Assembly (NCBI GenBank): GCA_032718475.1
Contig: JAUCBJ010007985.1
Span: 1 to 64,000 of the forward strand
Source of the DNA: Nemertoderma westbladi
Lineage: Eukaryota; Xenacoelomorpha; Nemertodermatida; Nemertodermatidae
DNA length: 64,000 nt
Reading direction: 5' to 3'
Part shown: positions 24,940-33,440 of the stretch, piece by piece
How positions within the stretch are numbered: position 1 is the first letter of the stretch
Layout of the letters: the number at the start of each line of letters is the position of its first letter
Made by a program: the position numbers and the translations under genes
The notes under the pieces: generated by a model
Databases searched by the model: none
What the model saw: the letters and a program-made list of their open reading frames with translations, nothing else
What the model was told of the DNA's origin: nothing

Positions 24940-26054
24940 TGTCTGGAGTTAGCTATTTGATCAGGCAAGGAGTATTTCTGCTACCGGCACACTGCTTGGC
25001 CTAGGGAGGTTTATTAATATCCTACCGCGCCTTGCCACGTACTGATAGGTATTGCTGCTAACTACCGCAGCAACAAAGTTCTAGAATTAAATTAGTATAC
25101 CAGATCAGCTAACGTACGGTAGCGATTAACCCCTATTCTTATCTTACAACCAGAATCTGGTATTAGTGCCGATCACGGGTGTAGTTACTAACACTGTGGT
25201 TGCCCATTGGGTTGTGGATAGGAAGGAGAGAGCTTTGACGTCATTCGTGAGTATAAAGTTCTACAAACGCGACTAGTTTATTTTAGTAGCTAGCGCACGG
25301 TATCATTTTAGTCAGAAAATCACTAAAACCTAGTAAAAGGAATTACACGAAATTGTTTTATTCGTAACACACCCACACACACACGCCCTAAAACATATTG
25401 CCCTTAAAGTTCTACTAGCTATAGCGCACTATACATTACTTTAGGTGGAAATTGTCTGTATTTGTAAAATTAGGATCTGATTTAGTTGTGGCGATAAGGA
25501 GTATTTCACTTTCGTTATTAAACTGTTGTGTTGTCCAGCAGTTATTGTTACATTTAGGCTTGACCCTTTAGACTGATTTCGTACAGGGGGATCAGTTATT
25601 GTTACGTTTAGGTACGACCCCTTTTCGACTGATTTAGGACTGTCAGTGTTGTTACGCTAGGTCTGTTAACCCACTAGCTCGTATATAAACCATATAAATC
25701 ACACCGCGGCAAGTTACTGTATTTAGGACTGTCAGTGTTAGTTAGGATTCGCTGCGCGGGGATTGTTTTCCCGTGAGTTTGGTCTGTTACGGTAACTGTA
25801 CATCTGCCTCACCGGTTAGAGGACAGGTATCCTTCTGTCTAGTACGTAGGCATTAGACCCGCTCACGTACATAGAATAGATACTAGGCTCTGTTCCTCGC
25901 CAGTAGTCGTTTGTGTACTATATCTGTTTGTTTAGATATCCTGGACTGGGATTTGTTGTCAGATACTGTACAAGCCCGTATACATTACTAGAGTCTCATA
26001 GTAAGATACATCGTTACTAGGATCTGGTAAGCGGTATACTACTGGACCCTTACA

Positions 26055-26064
26055 GTAGGAAGTA
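26055..26064 (+). promoter_or_regulatory. Putative primer-binding site of BEL-C
   Basis: GTAGGAAGTA directly follows the 5' LTR. There is no TGG as in a tRNA-primed element, but there is perfect complementarity to 24780-24789. The sequence recurs at 26121-26130, preceded by the LTR-terminal CTTACA, a local duplication of the LTR/leader junction. Confidence 0.55.
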
Positions 26065-27128
26065 TTTTATATAAATTAGTATAGTACTTCTATCATAGTG
26101 CATAGTATTCCTACCTTACAGTAGGAAGTATTATTTCCTTTAGTTTAGAATTGTTAGCTATTGTAAGTAGGAGATATTTAAAAATTAAGGTTAGTAAATT
26201 TAGTAATTTAGAACGTCCCCTGCTTCAGTAGGCTTTTAGGGTAGCTAGTACTTTCGTATTTAATCTTTGACTAGCTAACAGTTAGTTTGTAGCACTTTGT
26301 TTTACGCCGTGTGTGTGCGGTGTTACTTTTCGGTACTTGAAAAGGTACATAGGGTTTAAAGACCAATTTGTATCGGTACCTAGGAAGATTTTTCGTAAGC
26401 GTAGAAGTAAAACTCTCACCTTCGACCTTTTCAGGACTCAAGGACTCATTTCTGGACCGCTTCGAGGATTAGACCGCTTTTCGCAAAGTTTGGGAGACAA
26501 TAAATTCGTCCGCGCCGCCGAAAAACGGAAAGACCCACGTCCGGTTTGTATTTGGGAATTTGTACGACTGGAAGATCAAAGGAACGTAAGTTTTACGACT
26601 CGCGTCGTTCAAACTTAAGAAAGCACAGTAGTACTTAAAATTTGTGGGTTTCACTGTCTATTAGTAGTGTTGTTGGTACTTATTTTCCCGTTAGACGTTG
26701 CTGTTTGGCCTATTGTTTATACTTGTTGATCTACATTTTGTTAACGTATACCGTTATCTCACTTATTCGTACAAATTTAGCCGGTAGGCTAGATTACTAC
26801 TTATTTTATTATATACTTTGTTAGTTTATTTGTACCGGTTAGGGTATATATATGATATATATATATATATCAAGGTAAGTTTGACATTTGTACATTTCGA
26901 CATTTTGACATTTCGACATTCTGACTTGTTGATTTATTTGTACCGGTTAGGGTATATATATGATATATATATATATATCAAGGTAAGTTTGACATTTGTA
27001 CATTTCGACATTTTGACATTTCGACATTCTGACTTGTTGATTTATTTGTACCGGTTAGGTAAGTTTGACACTTCAACATTCAGACACTTTGACATTTTAT
27101 TATCCGTACTTGACGTATATAATAAGAC
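26065..27128 (+). other. BEL-C untranslated leader
   Basis: About 1.1 kb between LTR and gag with no supported gene. It is AT-rich towards 26640-26820, followed by the 108-bp tandem repeat (26825-27071). Several GGTAAGT motifs resemble 5' splice donors. Confidence 0.6.
26825..27071. repeat. 108-bp tandem repeat, 2.3 copies, in BEL-C leader
   Basis: Copies start at 26825, 26933 and 27041; the third is truncated and lacks the TATATA block. Each full copy has an AT dinucleotide run, CAAGGTAAGT and a series of GACATTT words. Confidence 0.92.
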
Positions 27129-27356
27129 ATGAGTGACACACCCCATTCGACGAGATACCCACCTACCGACTATGACTCGTGCGACCCGGACAGATCGACA
27201 GTAGACGAACCGAGAAGGAGAACCCGAGATTCCACCGATGTCACACCGCTTGCGTCGCCGGTACCCTGAACGGAAATACCGGAAGCCGCAACGCGTGGCG
27301 ACGGCAGAATCGAAGATTTCCTTACCGTCCCGCAGACTAGATCGCGGGAACCGGAC
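27129..27356 (+). pseudogene. Probable N-terminal extension of BEL-C gag, with in-frame TGA
   Basis: ATG at 27129 opens 46 codons ending at a TGA (27267-27269). The same frame is then open without interruption into the ORF starting at 27357. Composition (charged, Pro/Thr/Arg-rich) is similar on both sides of the TGA. Either Gag starts at 27129 and the TGA is a mutation (or read through), or this is a short upstream ORF and Gag starts at 27357. Confidence 0.5.
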
Positions 27357-30300
27357 ATGGTAAGTTCGACTGGAAGCCAGGAGAACGTTATTAGAAGTAT
27401 AGGAGGACACATGGCCCAGATTACTCGAAACCTCGGAGAAGGTTTTCGCGTTTTACACGAGTTAACCGCCCCGATGTCGAGATACGAGTTCTACACCTTA
27501 CAGGTAAGGATAGAAAGTAGGGTACATGCCTCCGTAGATAAACTTAAAGGTTTACACGAACTTGCAGAGTTGCGTGGCGACAACTTTACTCAGGTAAAGA
27601 TAGTAGATAAATTAGTAAGTGCGAGAGAAAGCATTATCCAGTTTAAGTCAGTAATAAGATTGGCTCAACAGGAGCAGTTTGACCAACTGCTAGGTGAGTC
27701 AGTTTCGGACGCGTTGTTACAACCCGAAGAGGAAGAAGAACTCTACTGCCTGGACGGAAGGTTGGAAACGCTCACCAATTTTCTTCGTAGATGCGGCGTA
27801 CCGATCGACGAACCGGAAGTCGAACCGCGAGGGACGACGGAAGTTCTCACTACGGAAGGCTCGCGAGCCTACCAACATCCACCACTGGATAGATCGTTCG
27901 TTAGCGTACGGAGCGACGTTGGCAACGTTGGCGACGTTAGTAGAACAGCGTCAGGAATTACTCGACAACAACAGGAGGTTGCACGCCGACAACAAGTCGC
28001 CGAGGAAGAAGCGCAACTACAGATGGCACAGATCGCCATCGAAGGAGAAAAACAGCGCAGAGAGGATGTAGCGAAACTTGCGAAACTTCAAGCACAGGCT
28101 GAGTTCGAAGCATCAGAGATGCGGAGACTGGAGGAGGACTTAGCGCGAGAAGCGGCCGCGGCGGCAGCAGCTGACGAGCTAGCACGACAGGCAGCGGCGG
28201 CAGCCGACGAGTTAGCACGAGTTGCGGCGGTAAACGCAGCTGAGTTAGCACGGAAGAAAGCAGCATCCGACGCTCGTGCCAAGTTGGAGGCGCGACAAAT
28301 AAACGCTCGTTTAGCGATACAGGAAGCGGAGTTAGCGGCACAACAACAGGAAGCAGATCGACGCGAAAGAGAGATGCAGCTACAGTTCGAACTGAATCGT
28401 AGATCGCGCGAGGCAGCGAACGCGCAAGCGGACCTCGAACTCGACGCGAGAGATAGATCTATAAGGTCTCGAACTGGACACGACTTGTCTGCCCTGGATC
28501 GCATGGAGACTCGATATCGCGGAATCCAGAAGCGAATCGAGGAAGGAAGTGTGGGAGCGATAGATCGAGGAGAGGAGTTCGTCGAGGATTACTGTAAACG
28601 TTTTCCCCAAGTTATTCCTATGCTCAAACCCACGACTCCGATAAAACCGGTCTTTGTTACGAAACCTAAGGAAATAACGCCTGTGCGTTCGACGCAAGGC
28701 AACAGGTTTGTTGTGACGGAAATACCGCAACCTAGGGCGACTTCATCGCCAATTTTAGCAGGTAACATAACTAGTCCACCTACAGTAAGTCGTAGTTTAC
28801 TTGTGGAGAGAGACGAACCTGCGTTTATGACAGTAAAACAGGTGAGTAAACCATTGCAAGTTAAACCTGTGACGTGCTGCACGAACCCAGTCATTTATAA
28901 ACCTACAGTAGAACTTAACTCAGATGTTTTTACTAGACCTCTCACCCAATGTTTAACGAGACCTACGACTTCGTGGAAGGCTTGCGAGCCTACCGAACAA
29001 CGAGGAGCCGTAGATCCCAGACCACGACGAACTCGACCAAGAATAATATGCCGGACGCGAACCCGCCAACCACCTTATCCGGACGACAGCGATTCATCCA
29101 GTGACTCGGAGTCGACGGAACGGGAAATATTCCGTACTGGAGCGGCAGCGGCAGCGGCAGCGGATTACAAACGGGAGGAACGATCGACGAACCCCTATAT
29201 CGACAATCCTCCACGAGAAACACCCCAACAGAAACCCACGTTGAAACCAGCGGAAACGATCAGCGCCAAACAGTTCACCGAGATGACGGACAGAATAGCT
29301 CAACTCGAAGAGCGACTCGAAGCGCAACCGTCGGATCGATCACGAACCAGCGTGGAGTTGGAACAACCTAGACAACATCGACCACCGAGGAGAGAACAGG
29401 AGACTAGACGGACTCCGACACATCGAGAAGAAGATCCCGTTAATAATTCCTACCGACGAACAACGCGCGGAAGGGAGCGACTGGACGACGCCGCCGAACA
29501 GGGACGCGGACAGTTGGATTTGGTTAGCGAGATTGCGAAATTCGCGGCTAGACACGGATTACCGGCACAGCAACCGCCGAAGTTCTCTGGCAACGCGAAA
29601 CACTGGCGCACACTGGTAGACTACGTAGAGTCCCAGATCGCTAAGTGTGCTTTCACGTCGACGGAGAAGTTTAACTACTTGCTCCAAGTCCTGTCTGGTG
29701 AGCCGAAACGATTAGCGGAAACCTTTATTGGTGTTCCCGATGCCTTTGAGTTGGCGTACGACCGTTTATATTCGATTTACGGAGGTAATGTCGCCATGGC
29801 TAAATCCATTATAGAAGACCTCTGCAGAGGAGGCAACATTTCGAGACCGATCGACCTTTTACGACTCGCGGACGAAATAAAGAACGCTATAGGGACTTTA
29901 CGGTCCATTGGACAACTCGAGTACGCTAACGCACCGACGGTTCTCATTCGAATAATCGGTCGACTTCATCATCGACTACGACGAGAATGGCGACGCATCG
30001 AGTACCAGCGCGAAGAGGCCCGAGGGTTATTAAAACTCACCGATGTCTATCAACTTATTTCACGGGAGGCCGTGATCGAGACTCGATCGAACTATACCGA
30101 TCACCATATCGCGGCGGAAGGGATAACTGTTTCTGCGCCGACTCGGACAAAACCGTTTCCGACGAACGCGAAAGCCGTTACTTACGCCACCCCTACTGAG
30201 ACTTCTAAAGTTCTGACGCCTATCGGCACCACGCAGCCACGACAACAGTTGCCGGCGGACTTTGTGGGATGCTCATACTGCGAGCGGAACGGCAGAAACC

Positions 30301-33300
30301 ATAGCGGACATAAACTACGTGGATGTCGCGCTTTTAAAGAGTTAGGGATCGAGGAAAGGAGACTCCAAATCCGATCTCTAGATTCCTGTTGGAGATGTAT
30401 GAAGCCAGGACACGTCCGGAAGGATTGCCCGAGCGACGATACATGTTCTCTGTGTGGACGTAACCATGACGCGTTGCTTCACACAACCAGTCATACTCCG
30501 ACCAGACGCTTTCGACGAGAGCATCCAGATAAAGCGGCTAGATGCGACGCGCTTTATAAGGAGCGTGCGCCGCGCGAGATCCGTACCTTTTATACCGACT
30601 GTATGGATCAGTCAGGATCATCGGACGAGGACGAGGAGGAAGACGACACTTTCTACGTGCATGCAGGTGAGGAACAGCCATCGATAACGCTCCTCACACA
30701 GAACCAATTGAAAGGGTTTAGCGTGATTCCTATAAAGATTACCGGAACCCGAGGGAGCAAGCGTATATACGCCATCTTAGACTCTGCGTTATCGCATAGC
30801 TATGTCGACGAACAAGTAGCCGACGTAGTTACGGACATGAGTCAAGGTAAGACTGCTCAGTATACTGTAAGCAGCATGCATGGTAAGAGAGCGATCCCTG
30901 TGACAAGAGTAAAACTAACTTTAGACACTCTTCTTTCCAAAGCGGAACACAGCAAGGAGGAGCGCTCATTACTTCCGGTAAGAAATTTGACCTTTGCAGC
31001 TACGAAGGACTTTAGTAACTTGCTCGGCCCTGTGCCAGAGCAATCACCGGAAGATCGTAAGTATTTCCGACACCTTGGAATACCGGAATGTCCTGTTAAT
31101 TATCGTTCTATTGCGATGTTAATTGGGACAGACCAGTTTAACTTACATCAGGTATGGGAGACACGCCCATCTGTTATTACAGCGGGCAACCCCTACGCAT
31201 GTAGAACTCCCATAGGTTGGTATACTAGAGCACCAATACGTTCACTAGAGGTAAGTGACCAGGAGGACGACGTTTTGAGTACGTGTAGTTTATTGACTAA
31301 CACGATAGATTATTCTCCTTCACACTCCCGTGGTCCAATTGTACGGACGGCACTACGACAGACTTGCGTCACTAACGCAGACGCCACCGATACTGACGTA
31401 ACCGATCTGGACACGACCATACGGACCTCTGACTTACAACTACTTGCAGTAGACCAGGTTGTATTGACTACTGAAGACCTGAGGGTTGTTGCTGTGGATG
31501 ACTCGATGAACGAGGATTTTGGAAGGCTTGCGAGCCTACCGAAAAATCCAAAGGTCATTGACCCCACCCACCAGGCTTCGACACCGGTCGTTGATCTTGG
31601 AAGGCTTGCGAGCCTACCGATAGATCAAGAAGTTGTCAAACCGCCGCACGACAATTTGGCGCCGACTAGTGACACCGGAAGGCTTGCGAGCCTACCAGAC
31701 GCATTGACACTAGCCACCGCAGTGGACGAAGACGTGGACGAGGACCATGGCGCAGTGCAAGCAGCGCTTGACCGACTGCTGACTGAACGGACCATACAAT
31801 GGTTGGAACAGGACTCAGCAGAACCCGGTAGTTACGAGACCGCTATGTCAGAACAGGAAAAACGGTCATTAAATATTATGAGAGATACCATTCGCCAGAC
31901 CGCGAATGGCCACTATGAGGTTGGTATGTTGTGGCGCAATGGACAACCTAAGCTCGTTAACAATTACCCGCTTGCTTTGAGGCGACTCAAATCAATAAGG
32001 CAGCGATTGTTGCGAGACGAGACGGCCCATATGCAATACAATGCACAACTTCAGACGTATCTCCAAAAGGGATACGCCATTAGGATGTTAAATCCTGAGG
32101 TAACCACAGACCAGACATATTACCTGCCACATCATTTTGTTCGACACCCGGACAAACCTGGCAAGGTGCGTGTAGTCAACGACTGCGCTGCGCTTTACCA
32201 AGGGATGTCTATGAATAGCGAACTGATGGACGGGCCGAATATGAATAATTACCTCATGGGAGTCCTAATGCGTTTTAGACAACGCAAAGTGGCTTTCACC
32301 TGTGACGTAGAGGCCATGTTTCACCAGGTTAAGGCTTTGGAGCGGGACAGGGACAGTTTGAGGTTTCTTTGGTATCCGGACGGAAACTTACAACTTCCGC
32401 CAGAAACTTACCAAATGCAGGTAAGAGTATTCGGAGCCAGGGACAGCCCCAACTGCACCATGTACGCCTTGAAGCAGACAGCATTAGACAGACGAGACCA
32501 ATTTGACCCAGAAGTAGTTCGGACCGTGGAACGAGATTTCTACGTGGATGACGGCCTCAAGAGTTGTGACACCTTGGAGCGCGCTACAACCGTAGCACAC
32601 CAACTCCAGGATTGTCTCGCTGAGGGCGGATTTCACCTGACGAAGTTCGCTTCCAACGAACCCGAACTGGTGAACTCATTTGACCCGATGGACCGTAGCG
32701 GAGGTGACTTGGACTTAGACCTAGAACCTCTGCCGACGACCAAAGTATTAGGACTTAGTTGGGACCCTAACACCGACAATTTTAGGGTACGTGTAAGGTC
32801 CAACGACCAGACTAGACCTCTCACTAAGAGAACTTGCTTATCGACCATGAGTCGATTGTATGACCCATTGTGTTTCATTAGTCCAGTGATCCTGCATGCT
32901 AGGATCATACTCCGCAGCATTTGGCAAGCCGGACTGGAATGGGACGATCCCATCCCAGAAAAGTTAGCTGAGCGATGGAGGGACTGGGAAGCCCAACTGA
33001 CGTTCCTACAAGACTATACCATACCGAGGGTATACTTTCCTTTGCAAACCACCTTTCCTGCCGATTTAGAGCTTCACAGCTTTAGTGACGCTAGCAAGGA
33101 TGGATTGGGGGTTACCTTATACCTTAGACGACAAGTGACATCGGACAGCTACGATGTATCTCTCGTTACTTCAAGGGCTAGAACAATGCCATTGAAGTAT
33201 ATGACTGTACCTCGTGGGGAGCTGCAAGCCGGGACGATATCCACCGATATTGTCAGTCTAGTTCAACGCGAGCTGGAGGCTAACTTGAAGGTCACATATT

Positions 33301-33440
33301 GGACGGATGCGACGTTGGTACTTTGGTACATAAACAACGAAACATTCGAGTTCAAGACTTTCGTAGCCAACAGACGGGCTGAAATATTAGACCGGTCGCT
33401 CAAACAAGATTGGCTGTCCAGGGAAGCTGAACCCAGCTGA
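27357..33440 (+). CDS. BEL-C Gag-protease-RT-RNase H polyprotein
   Basis: 2027 codons. Residues 200-380 are a long Ala/Glu/Arg-rich coiled-coil stretch. A Pro/Arg/Glu-rich linker follows. From about residue 730 comes the capsid-like region typical of BEL/Pao (DUF1759 type). Cys/His clusters lie at about 971-1045, including the knuckle CWRCMKPGHVRKDC. The protease motif AILDSALSHSYV is near 1140, with DSA in place of the usual D-S/T-G. A linker with three GRLASLP repeats follows, then RT with catalytic FYVDD at about 1728-1732 and RNase H with HSFSDASKDG near 1908. The frame is lost at about 33414, just before the PGKLNPAD motif, and the rest continues in the next frame. The ATG overlaps ATGGTAAGT, which resembles a splice donor. 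Confidence 0.93.
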   Translation: MVSSTGSQENVIRSIGGHMAQITRNLGEGFRVLHELTAPMSRYEFYTLQVRIESRVHASVDKLKGLHELAELRGDNFTQVKIVDKLVSARESIIQFKSVIRLAQQEQFDQLLGESVSDALLQPEEEEELYCLDGRLETLTNFLRRCGVPIDEPEVEPRGTTEVLTTEGSRAYQHPPLDRSFVSVRSDVGNVGDVSRTASGITRQQQEVARRQQVAEEEAQLQMAQIAIEGEKQRREDVAKLAKLQAQAEFEASEMRRLEEDLAREAAAAAAADELARQAAAAADELARVAAVNAAELARKKAASDARAKLEARQINARLAIQEAELAAQQQEADRREREMQLQFELNRRSREAANAQADLELDARDRSIRSRTGHDLSALDRMETRYRGIQKRIEEGSVGAIDRGEEFVEDYCKRFPQVIPMLKPTTPIKPVFVTKPKEITPVRSTQGNRFVVTEIPQPRATSSPILAGNITSPPTVSRSLLVERDEPAFMTVKQVSKPLQVKPVTCCTNPVIYKPTVELNSDVFTRPLTQCLTRPTTSWKACEPTEQRGAVDPRPRRTRPRIICRTRTRQPPYPDDSDSSSDSESTEREIFRTGAAAAAAADYKREERSTNPYIDNPPRETPQQKPTLKPAETISAKQFTEMTDRIAQLEERLEAQPSDRSRTSVELEQPRQHRPPRREQETRRTPTHREEDPVNNSYRRTTRGRERLDDAAEQGRGQLDLVSEIAKFAARHGLPAQQPPKFSGNAKHWRTLVDYVESQIAKCAFTSTEKFNYLLQVLSGEPKRLAETFIGVPDAFELAYDRLYSIYGGNVAMAKSIIEDLCRGGNISRPIDLLRLADEIKNAIGTLRSIGQLEYANAPTVLIRIIGRLHHRLRREWRRIEYQREEARGLLKLTDVYQLISREAVIETRSNYTDHHIAAEGITVSAPTRTKPFPTNAKAVTYATPTETSKVLTPIGTTQPRQQLPADFVGCSYCERNGRNHSGHKLRGCRAFKELGIEERRLQIRSLDSCWRCMKPGHVRKDCPSDDTCSLCGRNHDALLHTTSHTPTRRFRREHPDKAARCDALYKERAPREIRTFYTDCMDQSGSSDEDEEEDDTFYVHAGEEQPSITLLTQNQLKGFSVIPIKITGTRGSKRIYAILDSALSHSYVDEQVADVVTDMSQGKTAQYTVSSMHGKRAIPVTRVKLTLDTLLSKAEHSKEERSLLPVRNLTFAATKDFSNLLGPVPEQSPEDRKYFRHLGIPECPVNYRSIAMLIGTDQFNLHQVWETRPSVITAGNPYACRTPIGWYTRAPIRSLEVSDQEDDVLSTCSLLTNTIDYSPSHSRGPIVRTALRQTCVTNADATDTDVTDLDTTIRTSDLQLLAVDQVVLTTEDLRVVAVDDSMNEDFGRLASLPKNPKVIDPTHQASTPVVDLGRLASLPIDQEVVKPPHDNLAPTSDTGRLASLPDALTLATAVDEDVDEDHGAVQAALDRLLTERTIQWLEQDSAEPGSYETAMSEQEKRSLNIMRDTIRQTANGHYEVGMLWRNGQPKLVNNYPLALRRLKSIRQRLLRDETAHMQYNAQLQTYLQKGYAIRMLNPEVTTDQTYYLPHHFVRHPDKPGKVRVVNDCAALYQGMSMNSELMDGPNMNNYLMGVLMRFRQRKVAFTCDVEAMFHQVKALERDRDSLRFLWYPDGNLQLPPETYQMQVRVFGARDSPNCTMYALKQTALDRRDQFDPEVVRTVERDFYVDDGLKSCDTLERATTVAHQLQDCLAEGGFHLTKFASNEPELVNSFDPMDRSGGDLDLDLEPLPTTKVLGLSWDPNTDNFRVRVRSNDQTRPLTKRTCLSTMSRLYDPLCFISPVILHARIILRSIWQAGLEWDDPIPEKLAERWRDWEAQLTFLQDYTIPRVYFPLQTTFPADLELHSFSDASKDGLGVTLYLRRQVTSDSYDVSLVTSRARTMPLKYMTVPRGELQAGTISTDIVSLVQRELEANLKVTYWTDATLVLWYINNETFEFKTFVANRRAEILDRSLKQDWLSREAEPS
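27854..27873 (+). repeat. BEL-C dispersed hairpin, copy 1
   Basis: GGAAGGCTCGCGAGCCTACC. The stem has 7 of 8 base pairs and the loop is CGCG. It lies inside gag. Confidence 0.85.
28975..28994 (+). repeat. BEL-C dispersed hairpin, copy 2
   Basis: GGAAGGCTTGCGAGCCTACC, the consensus form, inside gag, read there as part of WKACEPT. Confidence 0.9.
31521..31696 (+). repeat. BEL-C dispersed hairpin, copies 3-5
   Basis: Three identical 20-bp consensus copies at 31521-31540, 31599-31618 and 31677-31696, spaced 78 bp apart in the linker between protease and RT. All are read as GRLASLP. The intervening sequences differ, although spacing is constant. Confidence 0.92.

Larger units (their letters stand above)
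23784..26054 (+). repeat. BEL-C 5' LTR
   Basis: 2271 bp. It contains the tRNA-like module (23922-23996), CCAAT boxes and TATA box (24045-24291), a C run (24919-24939) and the putative self-primer (24780-24789). The downstream 1.2 kb has no recognisable gene. Confidence 0.97.

Noticed and set aside
26055-26075. Conventional tRNA primer-binding site after the BEL-C LTR (also checked for BEL-A and BEL-B)
   Set aside because: No TGG occurs within about 15 bases of the 5' LTR end on the coding strand of any of the three elements.
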